Of a stretch of DNA of 64,000 nucleotides, positions 1 to 10,520 are shown piece by piece. The notes below the pieces were generated by a model. The model saw nothing but the letters and a program-made list of their open reading frames with translations, did no database searches and was not told the origin of the DNA. This DNA comes from Colletotrichum lupini (taxonomy: Eukaryota > Ascomycota > Sordariomycetes > Glomerellales > Glomerellaceae). The stretch's first letter is position 1. Each line of letters begins with the position of its first letter. The translations under genes and the position numbers were made by a program. The stretch is taken from contig NC_064675.1 in NCBI RefSeq assembly GCF_023278565.1, positions 1 through 64,000 of the forward strand. The letters run 5' to 3'.

Positions 1-119
1 CCTAACCCTAACCCTAACCCTAACCCTAACCCTAACCCTAACCCTAACCCTAACCCTAACCCTAACCCTAACCCTAACCCTAACCCTAACCCTAACCCTA
101 ACCCTAACCCTAACCCTAA
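1..119. repeat. Telomeric repeat array (CCCTAA)n
   Basis: About 20 uninterrupted copies of CCCTAA start at base 1 and stop abruptly near 119, where unique sequence begins. Read on the minus strand this is TTAGGG, the usual telomere unit of filamentous fungi. The C-rich strand running 5' to 3' inward is the orientation expected at the left end of a chromosome. No degenerate telomere-like repeats follow, so this looks like a true end and not an interstitial array. Confidence 0.98.
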
Positions 120-628
120 ATATACAGGTCGAGTTACTATCCACAGCACAGGGATTCCGGGATATCAAAAGTGGAACACATCCCTCCGTCGTCCGCAGTC
201 GTCGGCCGGTGGGTTCAATCTCGGCGTTTCGTTACGCATGATTGGTCCTGCTTGAAGCTAAAATCCGACCGTAGCAGCTTAATACATAGACTCGCGGCTT
301 TTTAAAGAGCTTTATGCTTGTTCGGCTGCGCGAAAAGCCAAATCTTCTTGCGTTTACGTAGATACTAATGACTTGTGATAGGGCGAAGGCACCGCTGCGA
401 ATGGATTGAATGGAGCTTATTAACGTTTCGCGCGCAATGGCATCAGCTCCGAGCTTCCGTGGGAGAGGCCACTAAAGTCCGCATAGATTATTATAAAAGA
501 AGTACGAAGTGATGGCATAACGGGAGATTTGATCTATATTTAAACTATTATACTATCAAAATAAAGAAAACTTGGCATCCTTTTAATAGTAATCTAGTGT
601 TATTTACATCGCCTTCGCCCTCTTTACG
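120..628. other. Telomere-proximal spacer upstream of the BVMO
   Basis: About 510 bases of unique, moderately AT-rich DNA separate the telomere array from the first start codon. I see no subtelomeric helicase gene, no tandem repeats and no RIP-like composition. The last 130 bases are AT-rich and must hold the BVMO promoter if that gene is expressed. Confidence 0.6.
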
Positions 629-2539
629 ATGACTGCTATCGACTTAATCGCTGCTCAGTACAAAACTGAGCGAGACAAGCGATTCATCGCTATCTCTGAT
701 AAACATGGAGACCGCCTCAACTTTAGAACGAGTTCTTTGATGAACGATTTTAGTCATGACCCTTGGGTCGACTACGACGCCCTTGCCAAGGAAACTCCGC
801 CTTTAAATAATGGCTCCGAGGTCCGTTTCCTCGTCCTCGGTGCCGGCCATAACGGCATACTTTTTGCCTACCAGTTGGTCGCGGCTGGAGTCAGTCCGGC
901 CGACATTGTCATTGTAGACGAGGCTGGCGGCTTTGGCGGCACCTGGTACTGGAATCGTTATCCTGGCCTGACCTGCGATGTTGAGGGCTACTGCTACTTG
1001 CCACTCCTTGAGGAGACAGGATTCATTCCGAAGCATCGCTATTCCAAGGGTCAAGAGATCCGTCAGAACGTTGAGCTGATTGCGGAAAAGTATGGAATCA
1101 AGGGTATGTTCTGCACCAAGGCAAAGGGCGCCAAATGGGACGACGTCCAGAAGCGATGGGCTGTCACATTGAGCCGTAACCTGAGCCAAAAATATCAGCA
1201 TCTCAATGGCGATTTTGGCGTCCAGGCACAGTTTCTCATGCCCGCTGGCGGCCTCTTCTACTCGCCCAGCGCACCTGATGCTCCTGGTCTCGGCGTATTC
1301 CTGAAAACCCGGGAAATTTTCCACACGGCTCGTTGGAACTACGAATATACCGGCGGTTCTCAGATTCAACCTGACTTGGTCAACCTCAGAAACAAGAGAG
1401 TGGGTATCATTGGCACCGGCGCAACGGCTGTTCAGGCTGTTCCCGAGCTGGCCAAATGGTCGAAGCAACTCTATGTGTTTCAGCGCACGCCCTCATACTG
1501 CGGACCAAGAAAGCAAGTCGAGACAACCCCGGAGAGCTGGGACGTTGTAGCTGGCCGGCCAGGCTGGCAGGCTGATCGCATGAGAAACTTGAACAAGTTT
1601 CTCAACGACCACCCAGAGGTAACTCCTGCCGATGACCTCCTTAAAGACGGATGGAGTAATGCACGCACGTTCTCTGGACTCATTGGAAGCCCCCGGGCGA
1701 AAGATATCACCCCCGAAAGCGTTCCTCAGCATCTCCAGCGGATGTTGGAACTCGACGCGGGAATCTCAACTGAGCTCCGCAAGCACGTCGAGCGCGAGGT
1801 GGACGACCCGGAACTAGCTGAAAAGCTGAAGGCCTGGTACCCTGGCTGGTGCAAGCGTCCGACATTCCACCAAGATTACCTCAAGTCTTTCAACCGCCCC
1901 AACGTCACGCTCGTTGATACCGATGGTCAGGGTATCTCAGGCTATACTGACAAAGGTATCTTGGTCGGCAAGGGCGACCTGGCCAAGGAGTATGAGGTCG
2001 ACGTTCTCGTACTTGCGACAGGTTTTGCAACGACGACTGCCGTTAATGGAGACCCAGCACAAGTCCTTAACATGCCAATCCGGGGCCGCAACGGCCGCGA
2101 TCTGACGGAGAAATGGCAAAGCGACGATTTCGCCACCTTTATGGGCGTGGCTACTCACGACTTTCCCAACCTACTCTTCTTTACCGCCAAGGGTGCCACT
2201 GCCTCGGCAAACACAACCTACCCCTACACAGTCGGAGGCAGATTAGTCGCTCACATTGCCAAGACTGCCTGCGATCATGCTTCTGATATCAACAGGGTTG
2301 AAGTTGAGGTAAGCAAGGAGGCGGAGCAAAGTTACACGGAGAGCTTGAAGCCTTACGCTCCGTGGTATGCCCCTGTGGCATCCTGCACCCCGACATACTT
2401 TACAGATTACAAGGATCCCAAGAAAGAGCAGAAGACAAAGGAGCCATCTGTAGGCTTTAGTATGGGGGCTGTGGCTTTCGAACAACTTGTGGACAAGTGG
2501 GCGGATGGCAGCTTGGAAGGGTTTGTGGTGCAAGGCTGA
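629..2539 (+). CDS. FAD-dependent Baeyer-Villiger-type monooxygenase
   Basis: Single-exon 636-aa reading frame. It would use FAD and NADPH to insert one oxygen of O2 next to a ketone or to oxidise a heteroatom. Seen: a first dinucleotide fold GAGHNG (residues 71-76), then GGTWYWNRYPG (about 104-113) typical of class B BVMOs. The family fingerprint region ends in FHTARWNY (231-238), but the residues normally giving FxGxxxH read KTREIFH, so the fingerprint is imperfect. A second Rossmann motif GTGATA is at 262-267 and an ATGF motif lies later. Length is near the 4-hydroxyacetophenone or phenylacetone monooxygenase type with an N-terminal extension. It is the most distal gene, about 510 bases from the telomere. 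The substrate cannot be inferred. Family call firm, exact reaction uncertain. Confidence 0.9.
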   Translation: MTAIDLIAAQYKTERDKRFIAISDKHGDRLNFRTSSLMNDFSHDPWVDYDALAKETPPLNNGSEVRFLVLGAGHNGILFAYQLVAAGVSPADIVIVDEAGGFGGTWYWNRYPGLTCDVEGYCYLPLLEETGFIPKHRYSKGQEIRQNVELIAEKYGIKGMFCTKAKGAKWDDVQKRWAVTLSRNLSQKYQHLNGDFGVQAQFLMPAGGLFYSPSAPDAPGLGVFLKTREIFHTARWNYEYTGGSQIQPDLVNLRNKRVGIIGTGATAVQAVPELAKWSKQLYVFQRTPSYCGPRKQVETTPESWDVVAGRPGWQADRMRNLNKFLNDHPEVTPADDLLKDGWSNARTFSGLIGSPRAKDITPESVPQHLQRMLELDAGISTELRKHVEREVDDPELAEKLKAWYPGWCKRPTFHQDYLKSFNRPNVTLVDTDGQGISGYTDKGILVGKGDLAKEYEVDVLVLATGFATTTAVNGDPAQVLNMPIRGRNGRDLTEKWQSDDFATFMGVATHDFPNLLFFTAKGATASANTTYPYTVGGRLVAHIAKTACDHASDINRVEVEVSKEAEQSYTESLKPYAPWYAPVASCTPTYFTDYKDPKKEQKTKEPSVGFSMGAVAFEQLVDKWADGSLEGFVVQG

Positions 2540-3913
2540 GAGTGAACCGTATTTTGCTAAAAGCCCAAGATCAATATATCTTATCACTTCTGTCCCAATT
2601 AGATACAAATAAGCTGGTCTATCGTGAAGAATAAGAAATTAGAACGTAGAATCAAGCGATCTAGGTACTCAAAGAAGTGGAGAGCTAGATGGACGCACTG
2701 CTCTAAGGAACTTTCATCAAATAAGAGGCAGTATACTTGTAATGCAAACAGGTAATAAGGCCAATTACTAGCGGTGATGATGTTGTAAGTCTTAATTAGG
2801 AAGTTTTCAAGAACAATTGAAGTCTAGCATCCTTCAAGCGGTAGGATATTAAGGGGAGTAAGTGAAAAACCACTCAGATTCTAACTTCTTTTCAACTTGA
2901 CTTTGGTGTATCCAAGCGTGCTATGAATACCTTACTGTGGTCCAACTAAAAGTCTTTTGTCATCTACTGGAACCCTCGCTACTATAGAACTCTCTAATTG
3001 ATCACATCTCATCTGCACAGACTTTGAACGGGCCAATTGAATGACAATTTTGAGATACAACGTTTGATAGAGTAAGGTACATTAGCACCGTAAGTACTAG
3101 CATAACAGCATCATGCTCAATCCTCAAGATAACATTTCATACCGTTCTAGTATCACACCTCTTGATCGCTACAGTGTACACATAAAACAACTGATCGTGT
3201 TCTGAGGCACTCGTCGTTGCTGGGACAACGCGGGACGCTAGGGGGTTTTATAAAAGCACTTGCCTAGCTTGGAATGAGAACAGTAAACGATTATCGAAGG
3301 TATTATGAAAGAAAGTGACTCACAGAAATTGTTATAATGTTTGCCACTGTGAGCGCGGTGTATGTAGGGGAAGCACAATTGGGGTCTTTAATAAGGTACG
3401 GAGTAGTCAAAACAATCTTCCTGGCTGTGAGATCTTCTCTAGGATAGGTCGAAATATCCTTTCTTCCGCGTCGATCGTAACACGCAAAGAAAGTTCATCC
3501 ATGAGCTTAATCTTGCAGTGCGCTTAAGCAACTGTCCATTTGTTGGGACATGCTTCGAGTCTGGAGCGATAATTCAATCGCGCGGGGCGCAGCGACGCAA
3601 GACATTGAAGCACCCAATGAACTTCCAGCTTTGCTGAAACATCAGGTCAGACCAACATTGTGAATGTTCGGATGAAACAGCCCTCCAAGCGCGTCAGCTA
3701 TCAATACTAGTGCAATGGGTGATAATTCAAAACAACACTTGTCACAGGCGAGTTTGCGCACAGCCCTCCCCAGAAGAAACCAGCAGGAAACTAGCGCACG
3801 GATAGTTCAACCAGCTGAATAAAGATAGAGAGTTTTCCTTGCAGGTAAGCCGGCGGTAAATGTTGAAGCTCCATCCGACCACCAAGCTATCTGCATGCAA
3901 TATCACACACAGA
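2540..3913. other. Intergenic, nothing recognised
   Basis: About 1.4 kb between the BVMO and the UstYa-like gene. It has only short random frames, the longest about 70 codons with no family resemblance. No repeats or RNA genes are visible. The right part presumably holds the promoter of the next gene. Confidence 0.5.
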
Positions 3914-4609
3914 ATGTCTTCAACCCCCGAATATCAGCCTTTTCTCAAATACTCGGACGACCCGACGACGGAAGAGCCTACATCACCAAGTCGGCCATCA
4001 ACCCGTCGGAACGCGCTTTTCTCTCACATACTTGTACTCATAGGCACCTCGCTAGTATGGGTACTGATTTTCTTTCTGTTCTTTCCGACACCAGCTGCGA
4101 CGACCGCGTCCCATGACGCTGCACTTTCCCAACCATCAGCTTCGTATAACTCTGGCCAGCGACACAACATAACCACTGGCAGAACAAGAATCTCTTGCGG
4201 CAACACGACAAAAGAGGCAAGGGCCAAAGGCTGTAAATACGATGTCCTGTTGAATCACTGGGTCCCAGCTCAGTGCTTTGACAAGGACTCGGTCGACGAA
4301 TATCAAGAAGATGCTAGCTGGGGTGCGTTCGCGGATAAGAATATGACGCAGCAGTTGACCATCGATGAGATGTCAGAAAGAGACTTTTACTGGACGTCAA
4401 TTCGGGATCATATCAACCACTGCGCTATCATGTGGCGGCGCCAATTTTACGCCCTTTACGACGAGCGGGCTGCAATTGACACCATTGTCACTAGCCCTGG
4501 GCACACTGAACACTGCTCACAGTATCTCATGGATGCCGTGGATTCGAAATGGAAGGAACCGACGAAGACAATGAGAGGGTTCGCGGGTTGCTGGGTACGC
4601 GAAACATAG
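3914..4609 (+). CDS. Single-pass membrane protein with two HxxHC motifs (UstYa/DUF3328-like)
   Basis: The frame opens at 3860, but the ATG at 3914 (MSSTPEYQPF) is the better start, giving 231 aa. Seen: a short cytosolic N-terminus, one strong membrane segment (about residues 34-57), a conserved-looking block CGNTTKEARAKGCKYD, then two HxxHC motifs, HINHC and HTEHC, about 30 residues apart. Paired HxxHC motifs are the hallmark of UstYa-type proteins, which carry out oxidative cyclisation or chlorination in fungal peptide and other secondary-metabolite pathways. The flanking residues differ from textbook UstYa, so this may be a sister family of unknown chemistry. No precursor-peptide gene with repeats is visible nearby. 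The family call rests on motifs only. Confidence 0.6.
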   Translation: MSSTPEYQPFLKYSDDPTTEEPTSPSRPSTRRNALFSHILVLIGTSLVWVLIFFLFFPTPAATTASHDAALSQPSASYNSGQRHNITTGRTRISCGNTTKEARAKGCKYDVLLNHWVPAQCFDKDSVDEYQEDASWGAFADKNMTQQLTIDEMSERDFYWTSIRDHINHCAIMWRRQFYALYDERAAIDTIVTSPGHTEHCSQYLMDAVDSKWKEPTKTMRGFAGCWVRET

Positions 4610-5183
4610 TTCTTAATGCGACGTATAAATCAAATTCCAACTTCAAGCAGGCGAGGGTCACCGCGTGGGTGTAGAGGTTGAATGATGGAAATGAATAATT
4701 ATGCTACTTATGTCTGGTTTCCATTGGTTTAGCAAATTTACAACATGCATTAGGGTTCAGCCTCAGTGTCTCTAACGAGCCCCCGGAATTCGGTTGAACC
4801 TAACGTGCGAGACATGTTTGCAGACTTGGGTAGTTGTTATGAGTATACTTCATAATCGAAATCATGTCTTGGGCTGTTTTGTTATGGGTGGTGTTGAATT
4901 GAAATTGCCTGCAGGCAACTCGTAGCGAGACAAAAAATACCCGCCAGGACTCAGAACCAATCCGCTATCAAGTGGTCTTGGGAGTCTTACAAGTTGCCTG
5001 GTGGATAGTTCGTAAGACTTGTAAGACTTTCTAGTCTTGGAATATGTTCTGCCCACTACGGTGGCCTGGTGTATACATGATTCACTGGTTCTGCCTCAGC
5101 GTCCAGACTCTCATGCGAGTGCTGTATCATTGTTGCTGACCAAAGTCCAAGAACTTCTATTATCATCAATCATTTCCGTTCCA
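4610..5183. other. Intergenic between convergent genes, with a 12-bp inverted repeat
   Basis: This lies between the ends of the UstYa-like gene (plus) and the YdcF-like gene (minus). AGTCTTACAAGT at 4983-4994 and its exact reverse complement at 5017-5028 could form a 12-bp stem with a 22-nt loop in the 3' region of the YdcF-like transcript. Nothing else is recognised. Confidence 0.5.
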
Positions 5184-6248
5184 TCAGCTCCTGCTCTGTT
5201 TTCCGACAAGGCTGTAAAGCATGGCCCAGGCAGCATCGACACTCTCTGGGATATCCACATGGACTACAAAATCTTTCCCCTTTGGCCCATAGCCTTCTCC
5301 GTCATCCCTGAGGCGAGGAATCTCCCCCATAAGTAAATCAACAAATCGGCGTATGCTCCACATGCCACCTGACGTCTTATGGGCGCACCCCTCGTCATCA
5401 AATACAAGTTGAGCCATGACATCCTTGTCAACAAGGCCCTTCGAGTTGTCGATGAGTTTTACTTTGGGGGTGAATGTGGGCCAGCTCTTTATCTGGGGTA
5501 GCACATCACTTTCTCCATCGTATGCCCTTTGGAAGGTGGCCACCGTTCGCCTTGACATCGTCGGGTCTTGCACTATGACAATGGACCTCGGACAGTAGAC
5601 TCCACAGGCCTCGAGGACTCGTTTTGACTCGGCTGCATTCCCTCCACAATTTGTAGAGCGGTCTTCGACTACAACCAAAAATTTGTTCGTATCATTTGGC
5701 TGAATTGTTGCTTCCACAGTTCCGACGTCATGGGTCTGGACTCCGTACCAGCGCTCAGCTATGAGCTGCAGTACACGCGATTCAGCCTTTCCTTGCACTT
5801 CATCGGCAAGCACGCCGTAGACCGGATGGTTGCTGATCGCTTCATAGAGAAATGGCGTCGAGTGACCGATGCCACCACACAAGACCAGAACTGTGTTTCT
5901 TCCCTCTCTAAACACGGGTGTCAGCACTTGTTCAAGACGATGTACTTAATCGCACAGGATCGTGGCATCTGTATACTTGGAAATTTGTTCTTTTGACCTC
6001 AAACCATTCGTAGTCACAGCTGAGAAAACTACATCCGCAAGTGACAAAACAGAAGAGGCACAAAAGACAATAACATCGGTTGCTTGGTGCTCTTCTACTT
6101 TGCTCGGGGCAGCAGGGTCCGGGAGAGAACGGAAGAACTGGTTGAGACCGTTCACATCTCTGATCTCCTCATTTGAGAGAAAAGAGGAAAGGATATTGAT
6201 TGAGTAAGCAGCGTTGGCCATTGAAGCGAATTGGCTGGCATTGAGCAT
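5184..6248 (-). CDS. YdcF-like DUF218 domain protein
   Basis: Two exons (6005-6248 and 5184-5944) joined across a 60-nt intron (5945-6004, GTTTGAG...TTAAG) give an in-frame 334-aa protein. Without this intron the frame stops early. Seen: GGIGHST, EDRSTNCGGNA, QDPTMSRRT and GEIPRLRDDGEGYGPKG, all recognisable from the bacterial YdcF family of the DUF218 superfamily. These proteins have a nucleotide-binding-like fold; E. coli YdcF is reported to bind S-adenosylmethionine. The physiological role is unknown. There is no signal peptide, so it is probably cytosolic. It is convergent with the UstYa-like gene and divergent from the MDR gene at 7200. Family call strong, function unknown. Confidence 0.85.
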
Positions 6249-7199
6249 GATGACAGGAAGAGAGAAATGTGCGTCGAAGATATTATCTTAGGTAATGAGG
6301 GGGTGAGACATTATTAGCTGCTTACGTAAAGTGAATTTCCATCCAGCTTCGGATGCTCGCAAAACCAGGTGTCTTCATACATCATGCTCATCAACGAACT
6401 TCATAATCGGTTTGCTCATACCTTGCTTTACCATTGCATATCCGGAAATCGTCCACTAGCCTTGATGTTGTGAACGGCAGTCCGCAAACCTTCTGGGGGC
6501 AATCAAAACTAAAACACCTCCCTAAGCTAAGATCACTTCCCTACATCTTCATTTGACAATCAACATGGAGGTATTGTAGACTACAACAAAATAATGACGC
6601 CATTAATTCCTCTTGCAGCGTCTTACAGTTGTGCAATATTACACGACTGAACACATAACACGCCGGATGATAGGGGTGTGCCGCTTTCTTATAGTACACA
6701 GAGCATACTGCCTCATGCTGTTACATGAGTCTGATCGGCGGAATTTGACAGAATTGGCTGCGGAGTTGATCTGACGAACCTGATTTTGGAGCCCAGCAAC
6801 TCCGCAGGCCGTTGACCATCTGTGGATCTTTCTACGCAAGGTACATACATTTCCGCTAATCACTTCAACGTGCAAGCAGCTTTCGCTTGCCAAGGAGCTC
6901 CTTTTAAAGTATGACACGAACGTTTCAACGCGTGGAGGCAGTCGGACTTACATGGAGTTCCAATGTAGATGAACGATTATGAGACAGGTACGGAGTAATG
7001 GTAAGGCCAGAACATGCTTCTCTGTGGCATCAACAACTCCACTCCACGAGTGCTTTCACCTAACTTAAAAACGTCACAATTCTTGTTCAAATCATTCGAG
7101 ACTAACAATCTACCTACATCATCCTCTTGTTTCATCAAGTTCTTGAATCTAACGCTCACTCCAAAATTGGCACCATAGTCTTTATCAACCTTCTCCGCC
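6249..7199. promoter_or_regulatory. Shared upstream region of two divergent genes
   Basis: About 950 bases between the YdcF-like start (minus) and the MDR start (plus). Both promoters must lie here. I recognise no specific operator and no gene. The MDR start codon sits in a good context (CCGCCATGG). Confidence 0.45.
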
Positions 7200-8351
7200 A
7201 TGGCCTCCCCTACGTCAACCCAAAATCGTGCAGTTTTTCTCCAGAGCGTGGAAGGCATGAAAACCCTTAGGGCAGAAATGCAAATTCGCTCAATCCCTGA
7301 AGCGACACCCGGAAGTGTCGTCATCCGCGTTCTGGCTGCGACTGTAAGAGCCAACTCGCCTAGAATCTATCGAGACCCGCAAAGCGGATATCCGCTGCCT
7401 TTCCCCCTCGTCCCAGGACACACCGCTATCGGAAGGGTGTTTAAGATCTCTTCGGATGTCACCATTCTGAAAGAAGGCCAGCTTGTCTTCTTTGATCCCT
7501 ACATTCAGGCACGCGATGGGGGTGGGTTTTATGTCTCAGCCATGATGGAAGGATTAACTCCCGAGAGCTTCAAACTGTCCCGCGGAGATTGGCGGGATGG
7601 AACGTACGCAGATTACGCCAAGCTGCCGATTGAGAACTGTCATGTTCTTGACGATAGCCGCTTATTGGCTAGTAAGAGCCACGGTGGATTGGGCTATACT
7701 ATTCTAGACTTGACACATCTATTCAGCATGCTCGTTCCATTTGGGGGGCTATCAGATATAGGTATCAAGCCAGGAGATACCGTCCTAATCGCCCCAGCAA
7801 CTGGTCGCCACGGATCTGCCGCGGTACATCTCGCCTTAGCATTGGGTGCACACGTTGTAGCGATTGGCCGGAACCACGGCATTCTCTCAAAGCTTGCCGC
7901 AATGAACCCTCGCATCTCGTCCGCGACTATCACCGGGGATACTGCACGGGACACCGACACTATACGCAGTGCATGCGGTGGTCTGGCTGATGCATTCTGG
8001 GACATGTCACCGGCCACAGCTGCATCCTCAACTCACTTTAAGAGCTGCCTCGAGGCACTCAGGATCGGGGCGCGCGTTAGTCTCAGTGGCGGCGCACCGC
8101 TTGATGTGAACTTTAGCTACGTTGACATACTCTTTCGCGCGCTTACTGTCAAAGGCACGATGATGAGTACTCCAGAACAAACGAGGCGACTCATCAAACT
8201 TGTGGAAAGCGGCATCCTGCCACTTGGGGATAGAGCTGGCATGGGTCCAGTCAGAGCGTTTGCGTTGGAAGCTTGGGAAGAGGCTTGGGATGCCGCAGAT
8301 CAGAGGAGAGAACCCGGGGAAATCGTTATTACTCCTCAGGCACCGAAATAG
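7200..8351 (+). CDS. Zinc-less MDR-family alcohol dehydrogenase or quinone oxidoreductase-like protein
   Basis: Single-exon 383-aa protein of the medium-chain dehydrogenase/reductase superfamily. Seen: an N-terminal GroES-like part with GHTAIGRV (residues 73-80, matching the family GHExxGxV but with T for E), and a Rossmann part with ATGRHGSAAVHLALALGA (from about 200). The cysteine and histidine ligands of zinc-dependent members are not in their usual places. It is therefore probably an NADP(H)-dependent zinc-free reductase, a type often acting as an enoyl or quinone reductase in secondary metabolism. Downstream, the copia element begins about 415 bases after the stop. The substrate is unknown. 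Confidence 0.82.
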   Translation: MASPTSTQNRAVFLQSVEGMKTLRAEMQIRSIPEATPGSVVIRVLAATVRANSPRIYRDPQSGYPLPFPLVPGHTAIGRVFKISSDVTILKEGQLVFFDPYIQARDGGGFYVSAMMEGLTPESFKLSRGDWRDGTYADYAKLPIENCHVLDDSRLLASKSHGGLGYTILDLTHLFSMLVPFGGLSDIGIKPGDTVLIAPATGRHGSAAVHLALALGAHVVAIGRNHGILSKLAAMNPRISSATITGDTARDTDTIRSACGGLADAFWDMSPATAASSTHFKSCLEALRIGARVSLSGGAPLDVNFSYVDILFRALTVKGTMMSTPEQTRRLIKLVESGILPLGDRAGMGPVRAFALEAWEEAWDAADQRREPGEIVITPQAPK

Positions 8352-8765
8352 ATTGATAACAAGATGCATGGTGTATGTTGACAAAGTCAATGGCTCCTTC
8401 CTGTTTATGATTCACAATTGGTCATCTTTATGTTCCTTTGTGACTCCTGACATAGTGTCGACTTTTAGCAGTTGCCAGTATTAGTATCTACTCACAAATG
8501 GAAAACTTCAGGTACTAGAGACTATTGTTGAGCTATTCTATTTCTCTTATGCCTTGAAGAGATAACGGAGGGAGTTCATACATTATTACTCACCATAACT
8601 CAATTTATAGAAGTATATTAGATCAAGCAGTTAGTTAAGGAAACCCGGCGTTTGAAGCTCGGATCTTATCTGCGCCAAGCCCGCCAGCAACGTCCGCCAT
8701 CGCTCTGTCGCAACCCGCGGGCACTGGCCGGGGGCTAAAGAGGCATCCCACAGGCTTAATTAATC
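8352..8765. other. Left flank of the copia insertion
   Basis: It holds the MDR 3' region and then a GC-rich stretch of about 120 bases (8641-8760) immediately before the element. Before the insertion this DNA was contiguous with position 23907, so it was probably the distal upstream region of the SRPBCC gene at 24064. No gene is seen. Confidence 0.5.
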
Positions 8766-8770
8766 ATATC

Positions 8771-8975
8771 TATTAGTATCCCTATTACAGGGTAGTTAGT
8801 TCGAACCGTAGTTAACGAAGAGATCAATTAAACTATATAAATATTTACGTAGTAAGTATAAAAAGGAGGTTCTAACTATAAGTTAGGCTAGCTATAATAA
8901 TCGTAAATAAGGCCCCTAATTAGCCCCTGCGCAGTTAGCTATATACTACGGTCGAATTAAACTTCTAATCCGATA
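8771..8975 (-). repeat. 3' LTR of copia copy 1
   Basis: 205 bp, matching 23697-23901 and both LTRs of copy 2. The outer end reads TATTAG where the best-preserved copy has TGTTAG, a change expected from RIP. Confidence 0.93.
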
Positions 8976-9149
8976 CTAACTTTCTCTTTTTTTTATTAAT
9001 TTAACTACTATAATTAGAAGTATAATTTGACCTCGGGCCCGTTTACTAAGTCGTCTCTTTTTCCTCTTTTTCTCTACTCTTTTTATATAACTTATCCCTC
9101 TATTTATATAATAACCTTTCCGCTACTTACGAATTACTTTAATCCCTTA

Positions 9150-10330
9150 TTTAGTACTACTTTCGTAAAAGCGTCTACGAGGTTATCTTTATTATTAATT
9201 TAATAAATTTTAAGTATCTCGCGCTTTTTATATAATTACCTAAGGGCTATAATATCGATTATAAGCCTCTTTTCCTTTATTATTCTTAATTTAATAAGGT
9301 ATTTATATAGTAAGTAGGAATTTATATAAATAACTATTAAAATAGGTAAAAAGCTAATTTAATTAATAATCTTCCTTAGTATTATTAAAATCGTATAGGA
9401 AAGGTTAACGCCGTTAACTATGCTATAAACCTCTAACGCTAATATACTTTTCGTTACTTACTTATTTTTAGTTAATAAGTAATAGATTATATTACTATAT
9501 ATAGTAAATTCGCTCTCGCTTATACTCTCGTTAGCTAGGATAATAATATACCCTAATTACGAAGTAAGGTCGTTATTATTTATAAATAACTTATTAATAA
9601 AGACATAGAGCTTATTAATTATAAGGTTAATTAGGTAGTAAACGAGACCTCGATCGAGATTCGTTTATTACTACTTAAGCTACTTATTAAGTACCTCGAC
9701 GTCTCGTTTAGTTAAATTTATAGCCTATACTACTTAAGTATAATTAAAAATTACTTTAAGCTAATAAATACTTATAATATATACCCCTTACGCAAGCTTA
9801 GCTTTATACTACTTTTTAACGTTAATTATATTTAGATTAATAAAGTTAATCTTCTCGCCCTACCCTTTTTACTAAAAAACGATAGTTTCCCTTTCGATTA
9901 TAAAAATCCTATTATTAAATACTAGGGGGGTATTTATTATAAGGACCTCTTTTAGCTTTATTATAAAGCCCGCTTTCTAAAGCTCTTTATTCTCTTTTTT
10001 TATAAAGTTAATATTAAATAGGCCTAATATATCGTTAGTTTATATTCCGACGATCCTAAATTAATTACTTTTATATTCCGCGACTAATAAGCACGGGTCG
10101 TATATAAAGGTAATTATTAATAATTAATTAATATAAAAATCGTAGTAGGTAGCTTATTAATAGGTGCCCGATTTTACGAGCTTATATAATAGCTTAAGCA
10201 CTTTAATAATCGTGCTTTTTAAGTACTTACTAGCTATTTCTTTTAGTAAATAGGCTAGGATTTTCCTTATAAGCCTTATAGCCGATTAGGTATAGGCCTA
10301 GGTAATATTACGGCTCTAAATCTTATATCC
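9150..10330 (-). pseudogene. Copia pol remnant, RNase H and 3' part of RT (copy 1)
   Basis: Minus-strand reading gives RNase H-like sequence with only TAA/TAG interruptions at probable former glutamine codons, followed leftwards by the DAFTK-like end of pol at about 9154-9186. To the right the RT part is cut at 10330 by the gypsy insertion and resumes at 18426. It is non-functional. Confidence 0.75.
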
Positions 10331-10520
10331 TATAAGAGATTAGGCTATGAGCACTTAACTAGCAAGGCCACAATATAAGTATAAGTATATTATAAGACTA
10401 AAGCTTATAGAGTCCTTTATAAGGGCTCTGCTTCTTAAAAAGTTCTTTTATAATAAGATCCGTATACTAGTTACTAAGTTATCGGCGTCCTATCGCTAGC
10501 TATATCCCGAATTTATTATA
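10331..10520 (-). repeat. 3' LTR of nested gypsy element
   Basis: 190 bp, nearly identical to 18231-18420. It begins TATAAGAG and ends TTATA. The canonical TG...CA ends have probably been turned into TA...TA by RIP. Confidence 0.92.

Noticed and set aside
803..1468. 221-codon open frame on the minus strand
   Set aside because: It is fully antisense to the BVMO gene, has no recognisable family, and is explained as a shadow of the real codons.
8795..8820. tRNA T-loop-like GTTCGAACC inside the copia LTRs
   Set aside because: No cloverleaf can be folded around it; it is simply part of the LTR and recurs in all four copies.
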